Shown piece by piece: positions 9,217 through 17,502 of a stretch of DNA of 64,000 bases. The notes beneath the pieces are model-generated. The model was not told where the DNA came from and searched no databases. It worked only from the letters and a program-made list of their open reading frames with translations. A program made the position numbers and the translations under genes. The stretch lies in assembly GCF_051859565.1 (NCBI RefSeq), contig NZ_JBHYFK010000008.1, forward strand, positions 86,187-150,186, in the 5' to 3' direction. Numbering within the stretch: position 1 is the stretch's first letter; the number at the start of each line of letters is the position of its first letter. This DNA is from Glycocaulis sp051859565. Lineage in GTDB: Bacteria > Pseudomonadota > Alphaproteobacteria > Caulobacterales > Maricaulaceae.

Positions 9217-10107
9217 TTGGATTCGGTGACGCTCACGCTTGTATTTGCCCTGCTGGCTGCGGGTGTGGTGCTGGCCACGCTCGCCGGCATGCGCTTTGCC
9301 GCGCGCTATACGCGCGCGCATTCGCCCCTGCTCGCCGCGTTTTCCGCTGGTCTCCTCCTTACCATTGCGGTCCTTCACCTGATCCCTGAATCGCTGGCCG
9401 GGTCTCCCATCGCGGTGTGGATGATCGGGGGCGGGCTGGTGCTGGGCCTCGTCCTGCGCCGGGCTGCGGGCCTGTTCGCGCCGGACCGCGATTCTGCCGC
9501 CGCGCTCGCGCCCGTGCTGGCAATTGCCCTGCACGCCAGCTTCGACGGGCTGACCTACACGATCGCATTCGCCTCGGACTCCTTTTCCGGTCTGGCCGCA
9601 GGCGCGGGCCTGCTCCTGCACAAGCCGGCCGATGCCGCCGTGTGCTTTATCCTTCTGCAGCGTGCGGGGGTCAGCGACGGCCGCGCCGCGCTCTGGTCCT
9701 TTGTGGCCGCTGGCGCCTCCACGCTGGTATTTGCGGGCATCACCGCCCCGTTTGCAGGTGCGCTGTCGCCTGCTTTGGTGGCGGGATTGCTGGGTCTGGC
9801 TGCCGGCGTGCTGATCCATGTCTCTGCCGCCCATCTTCTGGTACATGCGCGCACGGGCGGGCTTCGCCGCGCCGTTCCGATGGTGGTGCTTGGGATTGTG
9901 GCAGCAACCGGCCTCACAGCGGCCCACCGGGCCGGGCACGACCATCACCATCATGCCCACGATCATGACCATGATCACGCCCATGACGATGCGCTGGTGA
10001 TTTCCGCCGCGCCGCATTTTGGCCCCGTGGGCGGTCCAGCCTCACCGAGGAACGGCGATGGCGCGGCCAGCGTTCATCGTGTGAGCCAATCAGGAGAGCA
10101 GCCATGA
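9217..10107 (+). CDS. ZIP-family zinc transporter with His-rich C-terminus
   Basis: Predicted inner-membrane divalent-metal importer of the ZIP/ZupT type, 296 residues with about eight hydrophobic segments. Metal-site motifs typical of ZIP helices are visible: LHLIPES (about residue 54), HASFDG (about 108) and LLHKPAD (about 137). A His/Asp-rich stretch (HDHHHHAHDHDHDHAHDD, about residue 242-260) probably binds zinc. The start is a TTG with CTGGAG just upstream; no ATG fits better. The stop overlaps the ATG of the next gene (ATGA). Zinc as substrate is inferred from the family, the His-rich partner and the Zur-like boxes. The gene is not a close match to E. coli ZupT, so I give no symbol. Confidence 0.8.
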   Translation: MDSVTLTLVFALLAAGVVLATLAGMRFAARYTRAHSPLLAAFSAGLLLTIAVLHLIPESLAGSPIAVWMIGGGLVLGLVLRRAAGLFAPDRDSAAALAPVLAIALHASFDGLTYTIAFASDSFSGLAAGAGLLLHKPADAAVCFILLQRAGVSDGRAALWSFVAAGASTLVFAGITAPFAGALSPALVAGLLGLAAGVLIHVSAAHLLVHARTGGLRRAVPMVVLGIVAATGLTAAHRAGHDHHHHAHDHDHDHAHDDALVISAAPHFGPVGGPASPRNGDGAASVHRVSQSGEQP

Positions 10108-10871
10108 AACGTCTCATCCTCGCCACGCTTCTTGCCGGAACCGCCATCGCGCCTGCCCTCGCGCAGGAGCATGAGCATCGCCACGCGGGCACCCATGTTC
10201 ACGGCCTTGCCGAGCTGGCCGTGGCGCTCAATCCCGATGGCACGCTGGTCGCCGAAATTGAAAGCCCGCTCTACAATCTGATCGGCTTTGAACGCGCGCC
10301 GCGCGATGAGGGCGAGTATGCGCTGGTGGGGCAGGCGATTGCCGCCCTCGAAAGCGATGCCCGCCCGGCCTTCAACGCAGAGGCCGGCTGCAGCCTGACC
10401 GAAACTCAGCTTGAGGGTTTCCCGCCCGCCAGCGCGCACGGCCACCACGACGATGATCACGAGCATGAGCACATGGACCATGATGGCGAGGAGCCACACG
10501 GCCATGGCCATGATGATCACGGGCACGGTCATGATGAAGCCGATCATGACCACGATCACACGCATGATCATTACGGCGATCACAGCGAAGCTGAAACACC
10601 GCCCCAGGATCACGCCCATGACCATGGGCACAGCCACAGCCACGGTCACAGCCACGGTCACAGCCACGGGGAAGGCGAACGGCGCTATTCTGACGGCTTT
10701 GTGACCTGGACGTTTGCCTGCACATCGCCGGAGCGGCTTACCCGCATTGATGCGGGCAGCCTGTTCGCCGGTTTTGACCGTCTGGAGCGCGTGAGCATTC
10801 AGTTTTTTGATGGCACGCGCAGTGCGGCAGAAACGCTGACGCCATCATCGCCAGCACTCTCGATCCGCTAA
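10104..10871 (+). CDS. Periplasmic His-rich zinc-binding protein, DUF2796/ZrgA-like
   Basis: 255 residues with a signal peptide ending near AIAPALA (residue 20). An N-terminal domain contains the HAGTHVHGLAELAVAL motif characteristic of DUF2796, the family of Vibrio ZrgA. The middle (about 110-190) is dominated by His/Asp/Gly repeats and should chelate several zinc ions. A C-terminal globular part follows. Characterised relatives scavenge zinc in the periplasm for a transporter. Here the gene is translationally coupled to a ZIP importer, so it may hand zinc to that. The His codons create long Met/Val-rich frames on the other strand, which are artefacts. Confidence 0.85.
   Translation: MKRLILATLLAGTAIAPALAQEHEHRHAGTHVHGLAELAVALNPDGTLVAEIESPLYNLIGFERAPRDEGEYALVGQAIAALESDARPAFNAEAGCSLTETQLEGFPPASAHGHHDDDHEHEHMDHDGEEPHGHGHDDHGHGHDEADHDHDHTHDHYGDHSEAETPPQDHAHDHGHSHSHGHSHGHSHGEGERRYSDGFVTWTFACTSPERLTRIDAGSLFAGFDRLERVSIQFFDGTRSAAETLTPSSPALSIR
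10635..10670 (+). repeat. 12-base tandem repeat within the His-rich coding region
   Basis: Three units of CACAGCCACGGT (the last ends in GGG) encode repeated HSHG. The array is in frame with the DUF2796 gene and probably expands or contracts without breaking the frame. Confidence 0.8.
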
Positions 10872-10875
10872 AGCC

Positions 10876-10888
10876 GTTATATTATAAC
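10876..10888. promoter_or_regulatory. Zur-box-like palindrome upstream of the DUF3299 gene
   Basis: GTTATATTATAAC is a perfect palindrome apart from its central base and matches the Zur core GTTATANNATAAC. It lies 5 bases after the DUF2796 stop and 49 bases before the next ATG, so the DUF3299 gene probably has its own zinc-repressed promoter. Confidence 0.75.
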
Positions 10889-10936
10889 GTGTAAGCCGTG
10901 CTTGCCGGGGGCGGAGTGTGTGCACACATTCCGCCC

Positions 10937-11461
10937 ATGGTGTTACGCGCTCTTCTGATCAGCCTCTTTGTGACCGTCAGCCTGCTGGCGGGGACCGCCC
11001 ATGCGGGCGATGGTGGCAGTGTGCGCTCCATCGTCTGGGCCGATCTGCTTCCCGAAGGCGAGGGGGAGCGTCTTGCCCGCCTGCAGCAGATGCAGGCAGT
11101 GGAGCTTGGCTTTGATCATTTCGGAACCGAGCAGTTTCCCCAGATCATGAGCTTTGCCGCGGTCGAGGCGCTGGACGGCCAGCGCGTGCGCCTCGGCGGC
11201 TATATCCTGCCGTTTGACTATTTCTCCGGCGGGCGTGTGACCCGTTTCCTGCTGGTGCCCTATGTGGGTGCGTGCATCCACGTGCCGCCGCCTCCGCCCA
11301 ACCAGCTGGTCTATGTCGAGACCTCCGAGCCGGTGCAGGTCGATGGCTTGTGGGATCCGGTTTTCGCCGAAGGCATACTGCGCATCCAGCGCCAGGACAC
11401 CGATCTTGCCAGCGTGGCCTACACGCTGGAGCTGGATTCGATCACGCCCTATCGTCCGTGA
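10937..11461 (+). CDS. Exported DUF3299 family protein
   Basis: 174 residues. The ATG at 10937 gives a clean signal peptide (hydrophobic core LLISLFVTVSLLAG, cleavage near AHA). GTG codons further upstream would add a non-signal extension. The mature domain contains VRLGGYILPFDYF and VPYVGACIHVPPPPPNQL, hallmark blocks of DUF3299. This family is often found beside DUF2796 zinc-uptake genes, which matches the position here; its biochemical role is unknown to me. A Zur-like box directly upstream ties it to zinc limitation. Confidence 0.8.
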   Translation: MVLRALLISLFVTVSLLAGTAHAGDGGSVRSIVWADLLPEGEGERLARLQQMQAVELGFDHFGTEQFPQIMSFAAVEALDGQRVRLGGYILPFDYFSGGRVTRFLLVPYVGACIHVPPPPPNQLVYVETSEPVQVDGLWDPVFAEGILRIQRQDTDLASVAYTLELDSITPYRP

Positions 11462-11759
11462 ACGTGCCAGGCGCCGCCGCGCAATTGCCCTATTAACGGA
11501 CATTAACCGCCTTTCTTGGCCGCTAGTCATGGGTGGCCGGAGATGCCGACTCCGGCTTGGCGTACGCGCGCAAGCACCATTCTTGCGAAGCGTGTGCCGG
11601 GATCCGCCCGGATGTCCCAGCGCGGCACACAAATCGCACTGAGGGGGGCGATGGAGCGCCAGCGCGGCGCCGTGGCGGGTCCCACTTTTCGCCTTTCGCG
11701 GTGCTTTTATTTCCCCGCTTTGCGACATATGCTGCCCTCGACTCATTGAGGGGAATCCC
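11462..11759. other. Gap with no recognised gene
   Basis: 298 bases between the DUF3299 gene and the PagL-like gene. Weak frames on both strands resemble no protein and lack ribosome binding sites. The promoter of the downstream gene is presumably in the AT-richer end (11690-11745), but no clear -35/-10 pair was found. Confidence 0.4.
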
Positions 11760-12323
11760 ATGCGTAATTTTATTGTCTCCGGCCTTGCTCTCGTGGCGCT
11801 GACGGCCGGTACGGCCCAGGCCCAGATCAGCGAGTTCCGTCTGGGCGTCGTCGCCCATGATCTGGCACGCAATATCGAGGACGGGGTGCAGATAAGCGGG
11901 CAGATCGTGTTTGACAGCCCGGATTTTCTCTCGCCGGTGTGGTCGCCGCGCCCGTATCTGTATGGCTCGTTCAATTCGGCGGGTAACACCAATCTGGGGG
12001 CAGCGGGCTTCCTGTGGACCGGCAATTTCTCCGAGCGCTGGTCGGTCGATGGCGGGTTTGGTGTTGCCTATCACGACGGGGTGCGTGATGTGTCGCAATT
12101 GCCGCCCAGCGATCCGGACCGTATCCGGCTTGCCAATTCGCGCGCCCTTCTGGGCTCGCGTTTCCTCTTTCATACCCAGCTGGGGCTGGACTATGCCGTG
12201 ACGCCCAGCGTTGCTGTTGGCGTGTATTACGAGCACTTCTCCAACGGTCAGATTCTCGGCCAGGGCCGCAATCAGGGCCTGGACGAGATTGGCGCGCGCA
12301 TCAGCTGGCGGTTCGGGCGCTAG
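11760..12323 (+). CDS. Outer-membrane lipid A 3-O-deacylase-like protein (PagL family)
   Basis: PagL enzymes remove the 3-O-linked acyl chain of lipid A in the outer membrane. The 187 residues have a signal peptide (cleavage near AQA, residue 20) and amphipathic beta-strands for a small barrel. The catalytic His and Ser are visible in YEHFSNGQ near residue 163, followed by NQGLDEIG. The position of the catalytic Glu of Pseudomonas PagL appears to be Asp here. The last residue pattern SWRFGR is barrel-like. Deacylase activity is inferred from the His/Ser motif and barrel only. Confidence 0.75.
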   Translation: MRNFIVSGLALVALTAGTAQAQISEFRLGVVAHDLARNIEDGVQISGQIVFDSPDFLSPVWSPRPYLYGSFNSAGNTNLGAAGFLWTGNFSERWSVDGGFGVAYHDGVRDVSQLPPSDPDRIRLANSRALLGSRFLFHTQLGLDYAVTPSVAVGVYYEHFSNGQILGQGRNQGLDEIGARISWRFGR

Positions 12324-12379
12324 ACGCCCATCTGACTGGATGCAGCGCTCCGGGCAGGGACAATCCACACTCACGTGAA

Positions 12380-12402
12380 GACGCGCCCTTGCCGGGCGCG
12401 TC
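12380..12402. terminator. GC-rich hairpin between the PagL-like gene and purA
   Basis: GACGCGCCC pairs with GGGCGCGTC around a five-base loop. There is no T-run after it, so it may be a weak terminator or a leader hairpin rather than a standard intrinsic terminator. Confidence 0.35.
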
Positions 12403-12448
12403 CATGCCCTATAAGCCGTCATTCCGCGTATCAAGCGGAGTTTCTCTC

Positions 12449-13738
12449 ATGGCCAATGTAGTCGTCGTCGGCGCCCAGTGGGGTGACGAGGGCAAGGGCA
12501 AGATTGTCGACTGGCTCTCCCTCAGGGCCGATGTGGTGGCACGTTTTCAGGGCGGCCATAATGCCGGTCACACGCTGGTCGTGGACGGGGTCGTCTACAA
12601 GCTGTCGCTGATGCCCTCTGGTGTCGTGCGCGGCAAGCTCTCGCTTCTTGGCAATGGCGTTGTCATCGACCCCTGGGCGTTCCTCGCCGAGGTCGAAAAG
12701 GTGCAGGCCCAGGGCGTCGCCATCACGCCGGACCTTGTAAAGATCGCCGAGACCGCCGCCCTCATCCTGCCCGTCCACCGCGATCTTGATGGCTTCCGCG
12801 AGAACCGCGATGACGGCATGAAGATCGGCACGACGCGCCGGGGCATTGGCCCTGCCTATGAGGACAAGGTGGGCCGCCGGGCCGTGCGCGTGATTGACCT
12901 GGCAGACGAGCAAGGACTGCGCGCCCGCGTCGCCGACCTTCTGCACCATCACAACGCCATGCGCCGCGGCTATGGCGAGACGGAATATTCTGCAGACGAG
13001 CTGGTGGCTGCGCTTCTGGAGATTGCGCCGAAAATCCTGCCCTATGCCGCGCCGGTCTGGCGGCTGCTGGATGAAGCCATCGCCGAAGACAAGAAAGTGC
13101 TCTTCGAGGGCGCGCAAGGCGCCTTCCTCGATGTGGATCATGGCACTTATCCGTTCGTGACCAGCTCCAACACGGTGGCAGGACAGGCCGCAGCCGGGAC
13201 GGGCGTTGGCCCCGGCAAGACCGGCTATGTGCTTGGCATCGTGAAGGCCTACACCACGCGCGTGGGCGAAGGCCCGTTCCCGACCGAGCTGACCGACGAG
13301 ACCGGCCGCCTGATTGGCGAGAAGGGCCATGAGTTTGGCACCGTCACCGCCCGTCAGCGCCGCTGCGGCTGGTTTGACGCGGTGCTGGTGCGCCAGTCTG
13401 CCAAGATCAACGGGCTCAATGGCATCGTGCTGACCAAGCTCGATGTGCTGGACGGGTTTGAAACGCTCAAAGTCTGCACCGGATATGAGCTGGACGGGAA
13501 AATCATTGACCGCCTGCCCGCCTCCACCGCCGAGCAGGCGCGCGTAAAGCCCGTCTATGAGGAGATGGAAGGGTGGAGCGGCTCCACGAAAGGCGCGCGC
13601 TCCTGGGCCGATCTGCCGGCCGAGGCCGTCAAATATGTGCGCCGCATCGAGGAGCTGATCGAAACGCCGGTCGCCATGGTCTCCACCAGCCCGGAGCGCG
13701 AGGACGTGATCCTGATGCAGGACCCGTTTAGGACATAA
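12449..13738 (+). CDS. purA: Adenylosuccinate synthetase
   Basis: PurA joins IMP and aspartate using GTP, the first committed step to AMP. At 429 residues it has the usual length. Motifs in order: the GTP-binding loop GAQWGDEGKGK (residues 8-18), GHNAGHT (catalytic His region near 41), the IMP-binding segment FLDVDHGTYPFVTSSN, and the RQRRCGWFD block. The ATG at 12449 gives the canonical MANVVVVGAQWGD start; an upstream in-frame ATG would add 20 unmatched residues. AGCGGAG lies about 8 bases ahead. Confidence 0.98.
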   Translation: MANVVVVGAQWGDEGKGKIVDWLSLRADVVARFQGGHNAGHTLVVDGVVYKLSLMPSGVVRGKLSLLGNGVVIDPWAFLAEVEKVQAQGVAITPDLVKIAETAALILPVHRDLDGFRENRDDGMKIGTTRRGIGPAYEDKVGRRAVRVIDLADEQGLRARVADLLHHHNAMRRGYGETEYSADELVAALLEIAPKILPYAAPVWRLLDEAIAEDKKVLFEGAQGAFLDVDHGTYPFVTSSNTVAGQAAAGTGVGPGKTGYVLGIVKAYTTRVGEGPFPTELTDETGRLIGEKGHEFGTVTARQRRCGWFDAVLVRQSAKINGLNGIVLTKLDVLDGFETLKVCTGYELDGKIIDRLPASTAEQARVKPVYEEMEGWSGSTKGARSWADLPAEAVKYVRRIEELIETPVAMVSTSPEREDVILMQDPFRT

Positions 13739-13767
13739 AGAGCTGGCTATCCACGGTCCGCCACCTG

Positions 13768-13898
13768 TGAAATCCCGGTCTGCGCAGCAGAACCGGGACC
13801 TCAGGCAGGTTTGATCGGGGAGACAGCGTTGCCTGCCTCTATCTCAGGTGATCCGGAGCGAGGCCCCGGGTCTCGCGAGAGCTCGCCCGGGGTTTCAG
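13768..13898. repeat. Two-hairpin intergenic repeat, copy A
   Basis: It begins TGAAATCCCGG, pairs with ACCGGGACC, then has a second CCCCGG..CCGGGG stem ending GGTTTCAG. The outline TGAA-CCCGG..CCGGG-CAGG-CCCGG..CCGGG-TTCAG is shared with copies at 50276-50368 and 61972-62061. This copy carries a longer spacer between the hairpins. Confidence 0.6.
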
Positions 13899-13918
13899 CA
13901 CCAATTGAGGCGACCGCA

Positions 13919-15073
13919 CTACTCCCCCACCCTCTCCAGCCCCGCAACCCGCCTTGCAATGCGGGCATGGCCGTCGAGCTGGCGGGCGGTTTCGTCGGCT
14001 GAGGGGTGGGTGTCGGCCAGATCAAGGTCTGTCGTACCGCCCAGCACCACCGAGCTGCGGCGCGGGAACATGTAGAGTATCCCGCCCTCCCACGCGCTAT
14101 AGGCGTAATCGAGCTCCGGCTGGGGCAGGAGCATGGTCAGCTGGCCCGCCATGGGCCGCAGCTCGTCATCGCCGAAGAGATCGCGCGCGCCGAGCCCCGT
14201 GCAGTTGACGATCACCCGCTCGGAGAGGCGCGCCACATCTGACGGCGTTTCGAAACGCGCTGTCACGATGCGCCCGCCTGCATTCTCAAATTCACCCATC
14301 AGGGCGCGCAGATAAATGTCCGGGTCGATCATCAGAACGTGGTTTTCAACTACGCTTGGATAGCCGAACCAGCGGTCCGGGTCGGTATGACGGATGAGGC
14401 CCGGATAGAGATGGTCGAGCGGCTGCGGCTCGCGCGGGGCATCGGGCGTACGCAAGGAAAAATCATACTGGCGCAGCCAGTAAACCCCGTAGCGCGGATC
14501 ATCGGCATAGTGCTGGAAGGCGCGCTGACTGACGCGTGCCGCCGTCATGAAGCGCGCCACAAAAGCCTCGTCCACCGCGTGGCGGCGATAGAGGCTGGAC
14601 GGTCCCCAGACCGCGCCTGCGATATTCGAGGTGGTATGTGGCGGCAGCGCGTCCGCATAAATGGTCACGTCCATGCCCCGGCGGCGCAGGAGCAGCGCCG
14701 TCGTCAACCCGATCACCCCGCAGCCCAGCACGGCGACAGAGCGCTCGGAGGTGGCGGTGAGAAGCGCGCGTTCGGCCTCGGCGGCGGTGCCCCAGCTCAT
14801 CGTCACGCCCGCGCCGCCATGGCCGTAGTGGTGAACAAGCGTCTTGCGGCGGTCGAAGCGTTCGGCGCGCACCACATAGCCTGCCTCGCGGAAGGGCCTC
14901 AGCCCCACCACCTGCCGGATGATGCGCCGGGGTGAGATGTCGGCGGGCACGAAGTTGGGCGGTTGGTCCAGCGACGGCGTGCGTGCGCCAGCGCGGCCCG
15001 CAGAGACCAGAGGCGCGGCGGCAAGGCCAAGGCCCGCGCCAGACAGGAGTTTCAGGGCGGAACGGCGGTCCAT
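13919..15073 (-). CDS. Tat-exported D-amino-acid-oxidase-like flavoprotein with apparent circularly permuted domain order
   Basis: 384 residues starting with a twin-arginine signal (MDRRSALKLLSGAGLGLAAA), so export as a folded cofactor-bound protein is likely. Residues 57-105 carry blocks that form the C-terminus of ordinary D-amino acid oxidases: GLRPFR (substrate-carboxylate Arg region) and HHYGHGGAGVTMSWG. Only then comes the FAD Rossmann motif VAVLGCGVIGL (114-124), normally at the extreme N-terminus. The protein stops after GLERVGE, just where the usual C-terminal segment would begin. The order is therefore permuted rather than truncated. Substrate is unknown; oxidative deamination of a D-amino or related acid is inferred. 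Confidence 0.8.
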   Translation of the reverse strand: MDRRSALKLLSGAGLGLAAAPLVSAGRAGARTPSLDQPPNFVPADISPRRIIRQVVGLRPFREAGYVVRAERFDRRKTLVHHYGHGGAGVTMSWGTAAEAERALLTATSERSVAVLGCGVIGLTTALLLRRRGMDVTIYADALPPHTTSNIAGAVWGPSSLYRRHAVDEAFVARFMTAARVSQRAFQHYADDPRYGVYWLRQYDFSLRTPDAPREPQPLDHLYPGLIRHTDPDRWFGYPSVVENHVLMIDPDIYLRALMGEFENAGGRIVTARFETPSDVARLSERVIVNCTGLGARDLFGDDELRPMAGQLTMLLPQPELDYAYSAWEGGILYMFPRRSSVVLGGTTDLDLADTHPSADETARQLDGHARIARRVAGLERVGE

Positions 15074-15131
15074 GGGCTGGCCTCACGAGGATGTCGAAGG
15101 CGCCAAGCCTGCCCTTAGCCCAGCAAAAAAT

Positions 15132-16214
15132 CTATTCCGCGTTCAGCATCTCCTCGCGGATGCGCACGGCCGTGTCGGGAAAGTCGGTGAACACGCCGTC
15201 CACGCCCAGCGCGAACAGGGCGCGCAGCTCGTCATCGGTATCGCCGTCTGTGAGCAGGGAGGGGCGGTCATCGCGGTGGGTCCAGGTGTGGACCACCAGA
15301 CCGAGGGCATGGGCGCGTTCGAGATAACCGGTGCTGGAGCCGTCAGGATTGAGCAGCAGGCCCTTGTAGGCACCTACAGCGTCCGCGAACCCGGCCACCT
15401 GCTCCAGGCTGTAGCCATTCATGTTCCCGCCTTCCTCATCACCATAGTGCAGCATGGCCAGCGGCAGCGGCGTCAGCGGACGCAAGCGCTCCAGGAAGGG
15501 TGCGTCAAAGGACTGGATGATAACGAGGGAGTCTTCTGTATTGAGGCCGCGTGCCTCCAGCTCTGCAATGAGGATGGGAGCCGGATCAAGCCCCATGGCG
15601 GTGTGTTCAGCCGGCAGCTTGATTTCGGGCTCTACCGGGATTTCGCAGCGGCAGCGCGCCTGCATACCGTCCACCATGTCGAGGAAGTCCCCAAAGGTCA
15701 TGACCGAGAAGCGGTCATTATGCTCTTGCGAGCGGTCGGGGAAGACCTGCCGCGCGTTGAGCGATTGCAGCTCCCCGGCGGTGAAGTCCATCACCCACCA
15801 GTCATTGCGGCCCATCAGTTCGCGGCGGCGGTCGGCAAACTCCTCGCGGGCTTCCACATCGGTGGAAGTGGAGAGATACGGGTCGTGACGCACGATCAGC
15901 ACGCCGTCGCGCGAGACCATCAGATCGGGTTCGAGAATGTCCGCGCCTTGCTCATTGGCGAGCTGGAAGGCGGGCAGGGTATGTTCGGGGAAATATCCGC
16001 TGGCGCCCCTATGGGCGATGATGGCGGGCAGCTCGCCTGTCAGTGTGGGGAAAGTGCCGATCTCTGCGGCATCCTCGGCCAGCTGGCCGGAAATTGCATC
16101 AGGCGCGCCTTGGGGCGGGGCCACGTCCCCAGCGGGCGGCTCGTCTGCCGGATTGCACGCGGCCAGCGCTACGAGCAGGGCAGGCAGGAGAAGACTGGTG
16201 CGCAGGAATGACAT
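15132..16214 (-). CDS. Glycerophosphodiester phosphodiesterase lipoprotein
   Basis: GDPD enzymes hydrolyse glycerophosphodiesters to glycerol-3-phosphate and an alcohol. The 360 residues begin with a lipoprotein signal (LLVALAAC), so it should be membrane-anchored in the periplasm. Catalytic motifs are clear: AHRGASGYFPEHT (His general acid/base, Arg, Glu), LEPDLMVSRDGVLIVRHDP (metal Glu/Asp and second His) and EPEIKLP. The C-terminal half keeps VHTWTHRDD and GVDGVFTDFPD. The ATG at 16214 has GGGGG upstream; a TTG four codons earlier is less likely. It lies 58 bases upstream of the oxidase gene and may be cotranscribed with it. Confidence 0.92.
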   Translation of the reverse strand: MSFLRTSLLLPALLVALAACNPADEPPAGDVAPPQGAPDAISGQLAEDAAEIGTFPTLTGELPAIIAHRGASGYFPEHTLPAFQLANEQGADILEPDLMVSRDGVLIVRHDPYLSTSTDVEAREEFADRRRELMGRNDWWVMDFTAGELQSLNARQVFPDRSQEHNDRFSVMTFGDFLDMVDGMQARCRCEIPVEPEIKLPAEHTAMGLDPAPILIAELEARGLNTEDSLVIIQSFDAPFLERLRPLTPLPLAMLHYGDEEGGNMNGYSLEQVAGFADAVGAYKGLLLNPDGSSTGYLERAHALGLVVHTWTHRDDRPSLLTDGDTDDELRALFALGVDGVFTDFPDTAVRIREEMLNAE

Positions 16215-16313
16215 GATGGCCCCCAAGGCTGGATTCGTTTCGGCCGGGAGGTTAGCCGGTCTGGCCTGCCAGTGGCAGTGACAAATCCATGACGGCCGGG
16301 CGGTATGCCAACA

Positions 16314-16345
16314 CGAAAAACGCCCACCGTTGCCGATGGGCGTCT
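16314..16345 (-). terminator. Intrinsic terminator of the trmD-rplS unit
   Basis: On the minus strand ACGCCCATC pairs with GGTGGGCGT and is followed by TTTTTCG. It lies 25 bases after the rplS stop. Confidence 0.85.
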
Positions 16346-16370
16346 TTGCATTCCGGCAAAGCCGAAAGAA

Positions 16371-16754
16371 TTAGTCGCGGCTCTCGATGCCGTGGCCCGA
16401 GGTGCGCTCGGCGATACGGGCGGACTTACCGCGGCGGTCACGCAGATAGTAGAGCTTGGCGCGGCGCACATGGCCCTTGCGCTTCACTTCGATGCTGTCG
16501 ATCAGCGGCGAGTAGAGCGGGAATACGCGCTCGACGCCTTCGCCAAACGAGATCTTGCGCACGGTGAAGCTCTCATTGAGCCCGCCGCCGCTGCGTGCGA
16601 TGCACACGCCTTCAAAGCGCTGGACGCGCTCGCGCTCGCCTTCGCGGATGCGCACGCCGACGATCAGCGTGTCACCGGCGGAAAATTCCGGGAGCACTTT
16701 CTCGCCAAGAACGCGCGTGGCTTCTTCCTGCTCGAGCTTCTGAATGAGGTTCAT
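16371..16754 (-). CDS. rplS: 50S ribosomal protein L19
   Basis: 127 residues beginning MNLIQKLEQEE. The conserved blocks FSAGDTLIVGVRI, RVQRFEGVCIAR, GVERVFPLYSP and HVRRAKLYYLRDRRGKSARI are all present. L19 sits at the 30S-50S interface. The start overlaps the trmD stop by 4 bases, and GGAGAGACG precedes it; the longer upstream frame lies inside trmD. It is the last gene of the operon, followed by a strong terminator. Confidence 0.98.
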   Translation of the reverse strand: MNLIQKLEQEEATRVLGEKVLPEFSAGDTLIVGVRIREGERERVQRFEGVCIARSGGGLNESFTVRKISFGEGVERVFPLYSPLIDSIEVKRKGHVRRAKLYYLRDRRGKSARIAERTSGHGIESRD

Positions 16755-17455
16755 CTCGTCTCTCCATCCCGCCGCTGATGTCTCGCCCAGAGATCCGGAC
16801 GGCGGTCCTTCGTTGCCTGTTCTGCCTGCTCGCGCCGCCATTTGGCGACCTTTCCATGGTCGCCGCCCAGCAGCACTTCGGGGATCTCCCGTCCCTCCCA
16901 CACCCGCGGGCGGGTGTATTGGGGATATTCGAGGAGATCACCCTCGAAACTCTCTTCCTCGGTCGAGGCCATCTTGCCCAGTACGCCGGGGATCAGCCGC
17001 ACGCACGCCTCGATGAGGTATTGCGCGGGTATCTCTCCACCGGCAAGGACGGCATCGCCGACGCTTACCTCTTCCATGCCGCGCGCCTCGATGACCCTCT
17101 GGTCGAAGCCTTCAAAGCGCCCGCATACCAAAATCACGCCCGGCCCGTCCGCCCACTCCCTGACTTTTGTCTGGGTGAGCGGCTTGCCGCGCGGTGTGAG
17201 GCAGATCAGCGGGCGCGCCTTACGCTCCACACTGTCTACCGCCTCCGCAATCACATCCGGGCGCAGCACCATTCCAAGGCCGCCGCCAGCGGGGGTGTCG
17301 TCAACGGAGGCGTGCTTATGACGGGAAAATGCGCGGATGTCCACAGTCTCTAGCGCCCATTTGCCCTCTTTGAGCGCAGTGCCGATCAGCGACACGCCAA
17401 GCGCGCCGGGAAAGGCTTCCGGATAGAGGGTGAGAACGGTGGCGGTGAAGGTCAT
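16751..17455 (-). CDS. trmD: tRNA (guanine-37-N1)-methyltransferase
   Basis: TrmD methylates G37 of tRNAs with SAM, preventing +1 frameshifting. The 234 residues contain the SPOUT trefoil-knot elements: LICLTPRGKPLTQ, VCGRFEGFDQRVIE and EEVSVGDAVLAGGE, plus the C-terminal helical domain. It is coupled to rplS. Two exported paralogues of unknown function separate it from rimM, an interruption of the usual rpsP-rimM-trmD-rplS order. Confidence 0.97.
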   Translation of the reverse strand: MTFTATVLTLYPEAFPGALGVSLIGTALKEGKWALETVDIRAFSRHKHASVDDTPAGGGLGMVLRPDVIAEAVDSVERKARPLICLTPRGKPLTQTKVREWADGPGVILVCGRFEGFDQRVIEARGMEEVSVGDAVLAGGEIPAQYLIEACVRLIPGVLGKMASTEEESFEGDLLEYPQYTRPRVWEGREIPEVLLGGDHGKVAKWRREQAEQATKDRRPDLWARHQRRDGETR

Positions 17456-17502
17456 GGGAGGGGGTGTATGCGCCAGCAGGCGCTACGGGGCAAGGGGCGG
17501 GG

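Noticed and set aside
9169..10017. 282-residue minus-strand frame over the ZIP gene
   Set aside because: Arg/Gly/His-rich shadow; the plus frame encodes a recognisable ZIP transporter.
10074..10667. Met/Val-rich 197-residue frame on the minus strand, apparently membrane-like
   Set aside because: It is the reverse complement of CAC/CAT histidine codons of the DUF2796 gene, which read as Val and Met.
10635..10670. Short tandem repeat considered as a CRISPR-like array
   Set aside because: Units are contiguous 12-mers without spacers and encode in-frame HSHG repeats.
11523..12434. 303-residue minus-strand frame over the PagL-like gene and its upstream gap
   Set aside because: No ribosome site or family resemblance; the plus strand carries the PagL-like protein with signal peptide.
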